A stretch of 64,000 nucleotides of DNA from Allocatelliglobosispora scoriae (GTDB taxonomy: Bacteria > Actinomycetota > Actinomycetes > Mycobacteriales > Micromonosporaceae), in NCBI RefSeq assembly GCF_014204945.1, contig NZ_JACHMN010000002.1:1750503-1814502 (forward strand), in the 5' to 3' direction. The stretch's first letter is position 1. The number at the start of each line of letters is the position of its first letter. The notes below the pieces were generated by a model. It was given only the letters and a program-made list of their open reading frames with translations, did no database searches and was not told the DNA's origin. Position numbers and translations under genes: made by a program. Below are positions 52,535 through 61,443 of the stretch, piece after piece.

Positions 52535-53266
52535 TTATCGCAGGGCCTTGCGGATGATCGTCAGCAGCTGGACCAGGCCGAAGATCGCCAGGAGGGTCCA
52601 GACGGCCAGGAGCAGGGTGGTCGTACCCGCCGCCAGGTCTTGATCCACTCCGGCGGCGGCACCCGCGACTGCCAGCAGGACCAGCGTGATGATCGCGCGG
52701 GTGGACCTGTCGCCGATGGTGGCCGTGCCGGCCGGGCGCATGCCGACCGCGGTGGCGCGCACCCGCACGTATTCGTGCACCATCACCAGGACCACGCAGG
52801 TGCCGACGAGCGGCGGCGAGCCGCCCAGCAGCAGCGCGGCGAGCAGCCAGCAGACCTCGGCCACCCGATCGACCATCGTGCGATAGAAACCGATGAGCCG
52901 CGAGGTGCGCTCGCTCAGCACACCGATCGCGTCGGCGGTGGTGTCGGCGATGAGGCCGAGCGCGACGAGCAGCGCGGCGGCCCACGGCCAGTGACCGCCC
53001 TGAGCGGCGAAGGCGGGCACCAGCAGCGCCGCACCGAGCGCGGTCGCCGTCATCGCCGCCTCGCGGACACCGTTGCGCAGGGCGAACCCGCCCACCCGAT
53101 AGGCGCAGCGCACCCATCGCTGGGCGAGCGCGCCCGCGTGGCGGAGATCGAAACCCTGGTGGGTGGCGGCCCAGCCGCTGACGAACCGGAGCCACTCCAT
53201 CGACCGCGGCGGTGGCGCGTCGAGCCCCGCCGCATCGGCGACAGTCTCTTCGATCACTGCGAGCAC
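52535..53266 (-). CDS. CDP-alcohol phosphatidyltransferase-like membrane protein
   Basis: 243 aa from GTG 53266. About five hydrophobic segments. The family motif (D-x2-D-G-x2-A-R-x8-G-x3-D-x3-D) survives only partly as ADTTADAIGVLSERTSRL ... GFYRTMVDR, so catalytic competence is doubtful. A long soluble N terminus (1-65) precedes the membrane part. Neighbouring metF and polyprenyl synthase are on other transcripts. It could be a divergent phospholipid synthase or a membrane protein of new function. Confidence 0.6.
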   Translation of the reverse strand: MLAVIEETVADAAGLDAPPPRSMEWLRFVSGWAATHQGFDLRHAGALAQRWVRCAYRVGGFALRNGVREAAMTATALGAALLVPAFAAQGGHWPWAAALLVALGLIADTTADAIGVLSERTSRLIGFYRTMVDRVAEVCWLLAALLLGGSPPLVGTCVVLVMVHEYVRVRATAVGMRPAGTATIGDRSTRAIITLVLLAVAGAAAGVDQDLAAGTTTLLLAVWTLLAIFGLVQLLTIIRKALR

Positions 53267-53292
53267 CCCCGGTCACGGGGGTGCCGTCATGC

Positions 53293-54210
53293 TCAGACTT
53301 CGGCGCCGACCCGCAGGTTCTGCCACACCTCGCGCGTGGCGGTCGACCTGTTCAACGTGATGAAGTGCAATCCGGGTGCGCCCTCACGGAGCAGTTCGGT
53401 GCAGAGGTCGGTGGCGACCTCGACGCCGATCGCGCGCACCGCGACAGGGTCATCGGCGACGGCCAGGAGCCGCTCAGCGATATCGGCGGGCACTCCGGCA
53501 CCGTTGAGTTTCGCCATCGTCTGGATCGATTTGACGTTGGTCACCGGCATGATTCCGGGCACGATCGGAACATCGCAGCCGCGCGCCGCGACCGCGTCGC
53601 GCAGCCGGACATAGTCCTCCCAGCGGAAGAAGAACTGGGTGATGGCGAAGTCGGCGCCCGCACGGCACTTGTTGACGAAATAGTCCACATCGGTCTCGAA
53701 GTCGATCGAGCGCGGGTGCTTCTCCGGGAAGGCGGCCACGCCGACGCAGAAGTCGCCGCTCTCGCGCAGCAGCCGGACCAGCTCGTCGGCGTAGTTGAGC
53801 CCGCGCGGGTGCGCCACCCACTCGGCCTGCGGGTCGCCCGGGGGATCGCCGCGCAGCGCCAGCACGTTGCGCACGCCCGCCGAGGCGTAGGCGCCGATGA
53901 TGTTGCGCAGCTCGTCGACGGAGTGGCCGACGGCGGTGAGGTGGCCCATCGGGACCAGCGTCGTCTCGGAGGCGAGGCGCTCGGTCCAGGCGACCGTGGA
54001 GTCGCGCGAGGTGCCGCCCGCGCCGTAGGTCATCGAGACGTAGTGCGGCCGCAGCGACTCCAGCTCGCGGACGGCCTGCCAGAGCAGCTGGTCGCCCTCG
54101 GGGGTCTTGGGCGCGAAGAATTCGAAGGAGATCGCTGGCTCGGCCGAGCTGAGCAGCTCGGCCACGGTGGGCCGAGCGCCGGGGAAGGTGGAGGCGGCGC
54201 CCAGAGTCAT
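53293..54210 (-). CDS. metF: methylenetetrahydrofolate reductase
   Basis: 305 aa TIM barrel. The N-terminal [18 protein letters not shown] carries the catalytic Glu, and [53 protein letters not shown] and PIVPGIMPV follow in order. It reduces 5,10-methylene-THF to 5-methyl-THF for methionine synthesis. The gene stands alone on the minus strand. Confidence 0.95.
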   Translation of the reverse strand: MTLGAASTFPGARPTVAELLSSAEPAISFEFFAPKTPEGDQLLWQAVRELESLRPHYVSMTYGAGGTSRDSTVAWTERLASETTLVPMGHLTAVGHSVDELRNIIGAYASAGVRNVLALRGDPPGDPQAEWVAHPRGLNYADELVRLLRESGDFCVGVAAFPEKHPRSIDFETDVDYFVNKCRAGADFAITQFFFRWEDYVRLRDAVAARGCDVPIVPGIMPVTNVKSIQTMAKLNGAGVPADIAERLLAVADDPVAVRAIGVEVATDLCTELLREGAPGLHFITLNRSTATREVWQNLRVGAEV

Positions 54211-54361
54211 GCCCTCACTCTATCCAGTGACACTCGAGCCCTTCTCAACGTCCCAGCCCGTGGTGCCCTCCCGGCCGCTCTTGTCAGACCCCCGGGATAG
54301 AAATGTTCGCGGGGGATGGGGGTCGCCGGCGAGTCGCTTCGGCGACGGAGAGGGATCGACC

Positions 54362-54721
54362 TTGCCCAGCTCAGCGGACCTGCCCGACGAGACCATCGAC
54401 ACACTGCTGACGTTGCTGCGCCAGTCCCGGGGGCTGAGTCAGCTCCGCCTCGCCGAGCTGCTCTGCGCCGCGTCGGGCACGCCGACACTGAGCCGGCACG
54501 AGATCAGCCGCTGGGAGCGGGGCGAGCGGGTGCCCGGCCCACACTGGCTGAGCTGGCTCGCCATCGTGCTGGAGGTGCCGCCGGAGGTCCTGGAGCGATC
54601 GGCCAGGATCAGTCGCTGGGTCCGGCACGCCCCGCCGGAGCCCCGCTTCGTGTGGGGGGAGATAGCACCGGGCGTGCGCGGACGCCGCCTTGCCGACAAG
54701 CCTCTGACGGCCAGCGGCTAG
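54362..54721 (+). CDS. XRE-type helix-turn-helix protein
   Basis: 119 aa. I chose TTG 54362 after GGAGAGGG; no ATG or GTG gives a better fit. The HTH spans about 13-73 (LRQSRGLSQLRLAELL ... LSRHEISRWERGERVPG). The tail WVRHAPPEPRFVWGEIAPG has no domain. It lies 10 bp before the polyprenyl synthase gene, so it may be cotranscribed with it. Confidence 0.75.
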   Translation: MPSSADLPDETIDTLLTLLRQSRGLSQLRLAELLCAASGTPTLSRHEISRWERGERVPGPHWLSWLAIVLEVPPEVLERSARISRWVRHAPPEPRFVWGEIAPGVRGRRLADKPLTASG

Positions 54722-54731
54722 GTTCTTCATC

Positions 54732-55802
54732 GTGACCATCCATCCCGTCGACCGAGCCGATCTCCGCGACCGCGTGCAGCGAGCTCTGGCGGAGTTCCTC
54801 GCCGCTCGCCACCGCCAGCTCATGGAGATCGATCCGGCCCTGGCCCCGATGGCCGAGACCGCCGAGTCGTTCGTGCTCGGCGGCGGCAAGCGGCTGCGCC
54901 CGGCCTTCGCCTACTGGGGCTATCGCGGTGCCGGCGGCGCCGACGGCGAGGAGGTCGTGCGAGCGGCGGCCGCCATGGAGTTCTTCCAGGCGAGCGCCCT
55001 GATCCACGACGATCTGATGGACCGGTCGGCGACCCGGCGCGGCGAGCCGTCGGTGCACTGCCGCTTCGCCGAGCTGCACCGCCGCTCCGGGTGGCACGGC
55101 GACCCGGAGGGCTACGGCAGCTCGGCGGCGATCCTGCTCGGCGACATGTGCCTGGTCTGGTCCGACGAGCTGCTGCACGCGAGCGGGCTCGACCCGGTCA
55201 CCCTGGCCCGCGCCCGGGTGATCTTCGACGCCATGCGGACCGAGGTCACCGCCGGGCAGTATCTCGACGTCCTGGTGCAGGCGACGGGCGATGTCTCGAC
55301 CGCCAAGGCGAGCACGATCGCGCGCTTCAAGTCGGCGAAGTACACGGTCGAGCGGCCGCTGCTGCTCGGCGCCGCCATCGCCGACGCGCCCGCGGCGACG
55401 CACGCCGCCTACTCGGCGTTCGGGTTGCCGCTGGGTGAGGCCTTCCAGCTCCGCGACGACATCCTCGGCGTCTTCGGCGACCCCGCCGCCACCGGCAAGC
55501 CCGCCGGGGACGACCTGCGCGAGGGGAAGCGGACCTACCTGATCGCGATCGCGTTCGAGTCGGCGGCCCCGGCCGAGGCGGACCGGCTCCGCGCCGGTCT
55601 CGGCGACCCGGACCTGAGCACCGAGGGCGTGCACGACCTGCGCGAGATCATCGTCCGCACGGGCGCCCTCGACGCCACCGAGAAGCGGATCAGCAACCTG
55701 ACCGGCGAGGCGCTCGCGGCCCTGGGCCGGGCGCCTATCGACCCGACCGCCGCCGGGGTGCTCACCGAGCTCGCCGACGCGGCCACCCACCGCTCTACCT
55801 GA
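54732..55802 (+). CDS. polyprenyl diphosphate synthase
   Basis: 356 aa from GTG 54732. Trans-isoprenyl synthase with the substrate motif GGGKRLRPAF, first Asp-rich motif IHDDLMDRSATRRG, second RDDILGVFGD and the late GKPAGDDLREGKRT. In actinobacteria this type makes GGPP or longer chains for carotenoids or menaquinone. Lycopene cyclase genes lie 2 kb away, but crtB and crtI are not in the window. Its last 8 bp overlap the convergent RNase gene. Confidence 0.92.
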   Translation: MTIHPVDRADLRDRVQRALAEFLAARHRQLMEIDPALAPMAETAESFVLGGGKRLRPAFAYWGYRGAGGADGEEVVRAAAAMEFFQASALIHDDLMDRSATRRGEPSVHCRFAELHRRSGWHGDPEGYGSSAAILLGDMCLVWSDELLHASGLDPVTLARARVIFDAMRTEVTAGQYLDVLVQATGDVSTAKASTIARFKSAKYTVERPLLLGAAIADAPAATHAAYSAFGLPLGEAFQLRDDILGVFGDPAATGKPAGDDLREGKRTYLIAIAFESAAPAEADRLRAGLGDPDLSTEGVHDLREIIVRTGALDATEKRISNLTGEALAALGRAPIDPTAAGVLTELADAATHRST

Positions 55803-56262
55803 GGACCTGCCGGAACGAGTCGTAGTGGTCGTCGGTGTAGTAGACATCGCCCTGATCCCCGACGACGAGCCGGCGGGCACCCCGGTCCTGCTCACCAGGG
55901 GTCGGCACCGTGTATTCGTGGTAGTAACCACGGGCCCGCGCGGGGAGGATCTTCTCGTTGTTGCCGAAGACGATGCCGTCCCGGCTATAGGGGAACGGTC
56001 CCTTCTTGTCGATCAGCACCAGCGTGTCCCGGGCCTGCTTGGGCAGGTCCGCGGCGGCGATCGTGGCGAGGCCGGAGACCGGGGTCGCCCGGCCCGCCGG
56101 TGCCTGCGAGGCCGTGGCCGCAGCGGTTCCCGCCGGTTCGTCGGCGCCGATCCGGCGAGCGGCATAGCCCACCAGCACCGCGAGGAGCAGCACCAGCGCC
56201 GCCGCACCCGCGCCGAGGACGATCAGACGCCGAGGCGGGCGCGATGCTGACTGCTCACTCAT
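55795..56262 (-). CDS. membrane-anchored guanyl-specific RNase (RNase Sa/barnase family)
   Basis: 155 aa from ATG 56262. A basic cytoplasmic start and one membrane helix (about 14-35) are followed by an Ala/Thr linker and an RNase Sa-like domain (about 72-155). The catalytic residues match RNase Sa: Glu in GYYHEYTV (116), Arg in RGARRLVV (131), His in DDHYDSF (146); the guanine-binding Glu is at 103. The helix has no AxA cut site, so it is probably an anchored rather than freely secreted enzyme. No barstar-like inhibitor gene is beside it. Confidence 0.87.
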   Translation of the reverse strand: MSEQSASRPPRRLIVLGAGAAALVLLLAVLVGYAARRIGADEPAGTAAATASQAPAGRATPVSGLATIAAADLPKQARDTLVLIDKKGPFPYSRDGIVFGNNEKILPARARGYYHEYTVPTPGEQDRGARRLVVGDQGDVYYTDDHYDSFRQVLR

Positions 56263-56360
56263 GCGCAAGAGTGTGACATCCGCCGGCCCGGGGAGTGGCG
56301 AGCGCGGCGAGGAGCCCCGCAGGGCGCGGCGAAAGACGGCCGTCATGGAATGATCGCAGG

Positions 56361-57872
56361 ATGTCCGTGCCGACCCGGTGGAGGGCAGCCGGGCTCGTCG
56401 CGACCGTGCTGCTGGCGATCTCGGCCTACCTCGCCGGTGCCCTGCCCGGCGGTGATCCGGCCCCGCTGCTGCGCGCGTCGGGCACGGCACCGGTCTCGTT
56501 CTGGCTCGGGCTCGGCGGTTGGCTGGCCGGCTCGGTGCTGCTCGCCGTCGCGTGGTGGCGCGGTCGCGGGCTCACCGCTCGCCAGGTGGTCGTCACCGGG
56601 TCGCTCTGGGCGGTCCCGTTGCTGCTCGCGCCGCCGCTGGCGAGCAGGGACATCTATGCGTACGCCTGCCAGGGCGCCACGGTCACCGCGGGCGCCGACC
56701 CGTACGCGGTGGGTGCCGCCGAATCAGGCTGCCCGTGGCTGACCGCCGTACCGGAGATCTGGCAGCACAGCACCGCCCCCTATGGACCGCTCGGGATGGC
56801 GTTGAGCGCCGGTGCCGCCCGGGTCGCCGACGGGCACCTGTGGATCGCGGTGCTCGGTCTGCGGGTGATCGCGCTCGCCGGACTGGCACTGATCGGCTGG
56901 TTCGGCATCCGGCTGGCCCGAGCCACCGGGATGGCCCCGGAGGTGGCCCTGTGGGCCGGTCTCGCGACCCCGCTGGTGCTGGTCCACGCGGTCTCGGGCG
57001 CTCACAACGACGCCCTCGTCGCAGGCCTGCTCGTCGCCGCCCTCTCCCTCCCCGTCACGTTTTGCAGCAAAGCGTGGCCTCGCGCGGCGAAATGGCCACG
57101 CTTTGCTGCAAAACGTAACGGCACCGCAGACCACGACGGCACCGCAGACCACGACGGCACCGCAGACCCCGACGGGGAACAGACCGCGGCGTGGCGGATC
57201 GCCGCCGTGATGATCATCGCCGGTGTCTGCGTCGCCGGGGCGGTGGCGGTCAAGGTGACGGCGATCGCGGCGCTGCCGTTCGTGCTGATCCTGGCCGGGC
57301 GCCGGTGGTGGCTCGCGCTCGCCGGAGCCGTCACGGCCTTCGCGGCGCTCACCTGGAGCACCGGCCTCGGGTTCGGCTGGACGGGTGCGCTCACCGACAC
57401 CCAGCAGCTCACCCAGTGGACCTCGGTGCCGACGGGGATGGGGATGGCCGTGGGCTACCTGGTGCGCGCCCTCGGGCACCCCGGGGCCGAGGCGGGGGTG
57501 GTGGCGGGGGCGCGGCTGGTCGGCGTACTCATCCTGGGTGTGATCGGGCTCGTGGCACTGCGGCACGCGTGGCGCGCGGACAGCCGGACCGTCGTCGCGG
57601 CCTGCGGCTGGGTCCTGGTCGCGGTGGCGCTGCTGGGCCCGGTCTTCTACCCCTGGTACGCCCTGACCCCCCTCGCCGTCCTCGCCTGCGTCCCGACCGT
57701 GCTGCCGAGGGTGCGTGCCGCCGTGACGATCGGCCTGATCTTCCTGGTGCTCCCGCACGGGCTCGGCATCGCCGCGCTGACCAAGGGTCCCGGTGCGGTC
57801 GCCGTGCTCATCGCGGTGGTGTGGCTCGCGGTCCGCCAGGTGCGCGGTGCCAGGTCCAGAGCGAAAGCGTGA
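56361..57872 (+). CDS. mptB: MptB-type polyprenol-phosphomannose-dependent mannosyltransferase with inserted repeat
   Basis: 503 aa from ATG 56361; the frame extends to 56295 without a ribosome site. Multi-pass (about 11-13 helices) GT-C fold. The first outer loop carries the family motif SRDIYAYACQGATVTAGADPY with its catalytic Asp, and SGAHNDALVAGLL follows. Such enzymes extend the alpha-1,6-mannan of lipomannan-type glycolipids using polyprenol-phosphate-mannose. Residues about 232-271 come from a palindromic repeat and an 18-bp triple repeat inserted in frame, and lie in a loop between helices. The 3' end overlaps convergent crtYd by 65 bp. Confidence 0.85.
   Translation: MSVPTRWRAAGLVATVLLAISAYLAGALPGGDPAPLLRASGTAPVSFWLGLGGWLAGSVLLAVAWWRGRGLTARQVVVTGSLWAVPLLLAPPLASRDIYAYACQGATVTAGADPYAVGAAESGCPWLTAVPEIWQHSTAPYGPLGMALSAGAARVADGHLWIAVLGLRVIALAGLALIGWFGIRLARATGMAPEVALWAGLATPLVLVHAVSGAHNDALVAGLLVAALSLPVTFCSKAWPRAAKWPRFAAKRNGTADHDGTADHDGTADPDGEQTAAWRIAAVMIIAGVCVAGAVAVKVTAIAALPFVLILAGRRWWLALAGAVTAFAALTWSTGLGFGWTGALTDTQQLTQWTSVPTGMGMAVGYLVRALGHPGAEAGVVAGARLVGVLILGVIGLVALRHAWRADSRTVVAACGWVLVAVALLGPVFYPWYALTPLAVLACVPTVLPRVRAAVTIGLIFLVLPHGLGIAALTKGPGAVAVLIAVVWLAVRQVRGARSRAKA
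57054..57119. repeat. TGCAGCAAAG palindrome family, copy F inside mptB
   Basis: 26-bp arms (57054-57079, 57094-57119; one mismatch) with the loop in reverse orientation compared with the other copies. It is read through in frame in mptB, adding residues such as TFCSKAWP and RFAAKR, with no stop codon. Confidence 0.92.
57120..57173 (+). repeat. three 18-bp tandem repeats in mptB
   Basis: GGCACCGCAGACCACGAC at 57120-57137 and 57138-57155, and a one-base variant at 57156-57173, directly after palindrome copy F. They encode GTADHD, GTADHD and GTADPD in frame. Confidence 0.95.
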
Positions 57873-58125
57873 CCAGCACCATCGCGAAGCCGAAGAGCAG
57901 GTCCTCGACGGGTGCGTGGATGATCCGCCAGCCGATGATCGTGCCGGGGTCGTAGCGCACCACCCCGCGCCCGGTGAGGATCCCGTTGGAGAGCAGCTGG
58001 AACCCGAGGATGATCGGATAGGTGGCCCAGAAGACCACCCCGAGCAGCAACCGCGTACGCAGAACCAGCAGATCGACCCCGACGGCGAGCGCGACGCCGA
58101 CGCAGGCGGCGACGGTGTAGGTCAT
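57808..58125 (-). CDS. crtYd: lycopene cyclase subunit (CrtYd-like)
   Basis: 105 aa, three membrane helices. The lycopene-cyclase domain motif IIHAPVEDLLFGFAMVL lies near the C terminus. ATG 58125 overlaps the crtYc stop (ATGA). Heterodimeric CrtYc/CrtYd cyclises the ends of lycopene. The 3' end runs 65 bp into the opposite-strand mptB. Product assignment (beta or C50 type) is open. Confidence 0.85.
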   Translation of the reverse strand: MTYTVAACVGVALAVGVDLLVLRTRLLLGVVFWATYPIILGFQLLSNGILTGRGVVRYDPGTIIGWRIIHAPVEDLLFGFAMVLVTLSLWTWHRAPGGPRATPPR

Positions 58126-58451
58126 CGGCGTGGCGCGGTGAAGCGCCCCAGCACCGTGCGGACCGCCTCGAACCCGAGGATCGCACAGACGGGCACCACG
58201 AGGAAGAAGAGCAGCTCCTCGATCGGCAGGCCGCCGGGCAGCACGAGACCGACGATCTGGGCCGGGTCGAAGTCCCACCAGCCGGCCCGGATCGCGGCGA
58301 GGTCGACCGCGACGAAGAAGATCGCCACCGGCAGCACGGTCCGGGCGAGTCGGCCGAACTGCCGGAGCACGCCCGTCCCGAGCACGGGTTCGAGCCAGAT
58401 CGCGCAGGCCAGGCACCCGGTGAGCACCGCCAGGTAGGTCAGGTGCGCCAC
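58122..58451 (-). CDS. crtYc: lycopene cyclase subunit (CrtYc-like)
   Basis: 109 aa from GTG 58451, three helices. It has the partner motif GGLPIEELLFFLVVPVCAILGFEAVR and the WDFDPAQIVGL sequence typical of the family. Translationally coupled to crtYd. It follows the Rv2175c-like gene by 6 bp on the same strand. Confidence 0.86.
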   Translation of the reverse strand: MAHLTYLAVLTGCLACAIWLEPVLGTGVLRQFGRLARTVLPVAIFFVAVDLAAIRAGWWDFDPAQIVGLVLPGGLPIEELLFFLVVPVCAILGFEAVRTVLGRFTAPRR

Positions 58452-58457
58452 CGTGGG

Positions 58458-58808
58458 CTAGAAGGCGAGCGCCTGGGCCCGCCGCTTCACCTCGCGGGCC
58501 AGGTCACCGCCGAGCGCGACGGCGGGCTTGCCCGGAAGTGAGTCGTCGTCGGTGTAGAGCCACCGCAGCGCCTCTTCGTCGTTGTACCCGGCGTCGCGGA
58601 GCAACGTCAGAACACCGGGGAGGTGCTTGAGCACGATGTCATTTGCCACGAGCTCGGCCGGGACCCGGAGTACGCCTTCTCGGCGGACCGCGAGCAGCGA
58701 GCCCTCTTTGATCAGCTGGTGCACCTTCGTGATGGGCAGGCCGAAACGCTCGGCGATGTCCGGGAGGTTCACCCAGTCGGCCGCGTTGATTGATACAGAC
58801 TCACTCAC
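58458..58808 (-). CDS. Rv2175c-family DNA-binding protein
   Basis: 116 aa from GTG 58808 (ATG 58832 adds eight residues). An N-terminal winged/helix-turn-helix region (WVNLPDIAERFGLPITKVHQLIKEG) is followed by a helical C terminus with EEALRWLYTDDDSLPGKPAVAL. In mycobacteria Rv2175c is beside pknL and is phosphorylated by that kinase. The same pairing is seen here with the kinase at 59461. Its regulon is unknown. Confidence 0.85.
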   Translation of the reverse strand: MSESVSINAADWVNLPDIAERFGLPITKVHQLIKEGSLLAVRREGVLRVPAELVANDIVLKHLPGVLTLLRDAGYNDEEALRWLYTDDDSLPGKPAVALGGDLAREVKRRAQALAF

Positions 58809-58856
58809 CCCCACACCATGCCATAGCCCCATCGCCGTCGCGGAAGGACTCTTGTC

Positions 58857-59444
58857 GTGAGCTTCTGGCATGCCATCTACCGGGAAGCCGCGGGTGCGTG
58901 GCGGTCGCTGCGCTACGACCTCCGCCGGGAGCGCCACCCGGCCGGTCCGGCGGGCACGATCGAGGAGGAACGCGGCACCACGCGCGGCCGGGTCGTCTTC
59001 GCCGGAGCCGCGATCATGCTGCTCGCCGGGGCTATCGCGGGAGCATGGGCGCTGGTCGGCGGCGTGCGAGCGCTCATGGACCCGGGCGCGCCGCCGGCCG
59101 CGCTGCCGGCGCACGCCGCGCCCGCCCCGAGCCGGGGACCGACCGGTGCGGCCCAGCCGGTGACGACGACGCCGACCGGCACAGTGCCAACCCTCGGCGC
59201 CGCGCCGACCTCCTCGCCGACCCGCCGGGGACCGGCCCCGAGCCCCTCGGGCAAGAGCCTCGAACCCGTGCCGACACCTGCACCTACCTGCGGTTGTTCA
59301 CACCCGCCGACCCCGGTGCCGACCCCCGCCCCGACCTCGTCGCCGAGCCCGTCACCGAGCCCGACGCAGGAGCCGAGCCCGTCACCGTCAGCCTCCGGCG
59401 AACCGGTCGGTGTGGTCTCCACTTCAACAGTCGCCCTCGACTGA
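58857..59444 (+). CDS. bitopic protein with Pro/Ser/Thr-rich outer tail
   Basis: 195 aa from GTG 58857 (GGAAGGA before it). A charged cytoplasmic head (1-45) is followed by one membrane helix (about 47-69) and a low-complexity tail of about 120 residues made mostly of Pro, Thr, Ser and Ala. A CGC at about 143 interrupts the tail. The Pro-rich tail may span the wall. It is divergent from the Rv2175c-like gene and 16 bp before the kinase gene, so it could be a kinase partner. No family recognised. Confidence 0.65.
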   Translation: MSFWHAIYREAAGAWRSLRYDLRRERHPAGPAGTIEEERGTTRGRVVFAGAAIMLLAGAIAGAWALVGGVRALMDPGAPPAALPAHAAPAPSRGPTGAAQPVTTTPTGTVPTLGAAPTSSPTRRGPAPSPSGKSLEPVPTPAPTCGCSHPPTPVPTPAPTSSPSPSPSPTQEPSPSPSASGEPVGVVSTSTVALD

Positions 59445-59460
59445 CTTAGACTTCCTGCCG

Positions 59461-61443
59461 ATGGACACTCAGGTCGCCGATCCCCTACTCGGATCGCTCG
59501 TAGACGGGCGATACCGGGTGCGCAGCCGTGTCGCCCGGGGCGGCATGGCGACCGTCTACACGGCGGTCGACGAGCGCCTTGAGCGCACCGTCGCTCTCAA
59601 AATCATCCATTCGGGTCAGCGGCACGCCGCTGCCCACCCGATGAGCATCGAGCGCTTCACCGACGAGGCGAAGACGATCGCCCGTCTGGTGCACCCCAAC
59701 GTGGTCGCCGTCTACGACACCGGCCTGCACCTCGGCACTCCCTATCTGGTGATGGAGTATGTCCGAGGTCACACGCTGCGCGACATCCTCAGCGAGCGCC
59801 GCCGCCTGTCCCCCCGCGACGCGCTCGCCGTGCTGGAGCAGATGCTCGCCGCGATCGCCGCCGCGCACCGGGCCGGCCTGGTGCACCGCGATGTCAAGCC
59901 GGAGAACGTGCTGATCGCCGAGGCGCCCGGCGGCAACGGCCAGCTCGTCGACGCCGTGGTCAAGGTCGCCGACTTCGGCCTGGCCCGCGCGGTCGAGGCG
60001 AGCGCCGACGATCCGGCCGGCGGCCAGCTCATGGCCACCGTGGCCTACGTCGCGCCCGAGCTGGTCACCGATGGTCACGCCGACCCCCGCACCGATGTGT
60101 ACGCGGCCGGCATCGTCCTGTTCGAGATGCTGACCGGGCGGGTGCCCTACGAAGGCGACCGCCCCGTCGACGTGGCCTGGCAGCATGTGGACCTCGATGT
60201 CCCGCCGCCCTCGAAGTTCGTCCCCGGCCTCCCGCCGGTCCTCGACCGCCTCGTCGCCCGGGCCACCCGGCGCGACCCGGGTTCCCGCCCCACCGACGCC
60301 GGCGCCTTCCTCGCCGAGGTGCAGCTGGTGCGCGAGGAGCTCAACACGACGGCGATGCGGGCCGGCCCGGCCGCTCAGCCGACGGTCGTCGTCGACCAGA
60401 TCGTGCCGACCGACCGCCCCTCCTGGGCCCGGCTGCCCTCGCCCGGCCCCGCCGCCGCCCCGCGCAGCCGTCGCGCGTCGGCACCCGTGGCGGAGGTCGA
60501 GGAGGAGGATGTCACCCTCATCGACCAGGCCCGGCTCGGGCTGCGCCGGCTCCAGAGCACCGAGCGGGGCCGGATGGTGCTCACCGCCGCCCTGGTCGTG
60601 CTGACCCTGCTCGTGCTGACCGGCGGCTGGTGGTTCCTCTTCGGCCGCTACGAGGCGGCACCGCAGCTCGCGGGCAAGACCAGGGTCGAGGCGGAGCAGC
60701 TCGCCAAGACCGCCGGGTTCACCCTGATCATCGGCACCGGGCAGTTCCGCGAGGATGTCAAGAAGGACATCGTGCTGACGCAGGACCCGCCCGCCGGTGA
60801 TCGGGCGGTCAAGGGCAGCGCGATCACGCTGATCCTGTCGCTGGGCCCGGAGCGCTACCTGGTGCCCGATGTCATCGGCCGGTCGTGGGACCTCGCCGTC
60901 GTCGACATCCAGGACCGCAAGCTCGTTCCGGTCAAGGGCACCGGCAAATACAGCGACACCGTCGCCAAGGACGTCGTGCTGGAGGTCAACCCGCCGGTCG
61001 ACACCCAGTTGAAGCCCGGCGACAAGGTCACCGTGATCCTGAGCAAGGGTCGCGCCCCGATCACCGTGCCCAACGTCGTCGGCACCCACCGCGACCAGGC
61101 CACGGCGAAGCTGCAGGAGCTCGGCCTGATCGTCGCCTACATCGAGCAGCCCAGCGACAAACCGGGCGGCGAGGTCCTCACCCAGGACCCGGTCGGCGGC
61201 GCGGGCGTCGAGGCCGGGACCAAGATCACGCTGACCGTGGCACAGGGACCGCCGGGCGTGGTCATGCCCCGGGTCCTCGACATGAACTGCCGGCAGGCCA
61301 CCGACCAGCTCCGCGGCATGGGGCTCGACGTGGAGGTCGACGGCAACGTGATCGAGCAGAACTTCGGCACCGTCAAGGAGCAGCGCCCCGACGAGGGCAA
61401 GCTGCTCAAGCAGGGTGAGAAGGTTCGGATCAAGTGCAAGTGA
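59461..61443 (+). CDS. pknL: PknL-like Ser/Thr kinase with PASTA repeats
   Basis: 660 aa from ATG 59461. The Hanks-type kinase domain (about 19-280) has GGMATVYTAVD, the ATP Lys in VALKII, catalytic HRDVKPEN (about 142), DFGLA and the APE-type YVAPE. A juxtamembrane linker leads to one membrane helix (about 375-397) and outer PASTA repeats (about 400-660; clear starts LVPDVIG, TVPNVVG, VMPRVLD). PASTA modules sense wall fragments. The Rv2175c-like neighbour is the expected substrate. The stop overlaps the endonuclease IV start by 10 bp. Confidence 0.93.
   Translation: MDTQVADPLLGSLVDGRYRVRSRVARGGMATVYTAVDERLERTVALKIIHSGQRHAAAHPMSIERFTDEAKTIARLVHPNVVAVYDTGLHLGTPYLVMEYVRGHTLRDILSERRRLSPRDALAVLEQMLAAIAAAHRAGLVHRDVKPENVLIAEAPGGNGQLVDAVVKVADFGLARAVEASADDPAGGQLMATVAYVAPELVTDGHADPRTDVYAAGIVLFEMLTGRVPYEGDRPVDVAWQHVDLDVPPPSKFVPGLPPVLDRLVARATRRDPGSRPTDAGAFLAEVQLVREELNTTAMRAGPAAQPTVVVDQIVPTDRPSWARLPSPGPAAAPRSRRASAPVAEVEEEDVTLIDQARLGLRRLQSTERGRMVLTAALVVLTLLVLTGGWWFLFGRYEAAPQLAGKTRVEAEQLAKTAGFTLIIGTGQFREDVKKDIVLTQDPPAGDRAVKGSAITLILSLGPERYLVPDVIGRSWDLAVVDIQDRKLVPVKGTGKYSDTVAKDVVLEVNPPVDTQLKPGDKVTVILSKGRAPITVPNVVGTHRDQATAKLQELGLIVAYIEQPSDKPGGEVLTQDPVGGAGVEAGTKITLTVAQGPPGVVMPRVLDMNCRQATDQLRGMGLDVEVDGNVIEQNFGTVKEQRPDEGKLLKQGEKVRIKCK

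Noticed and set aside
57120-57173. CRISPR-like repeats
   Set aside because: Units are contiguous 18-mers with no spacers and encode an in-frame hexapeptide repeat; no cas genes are present.
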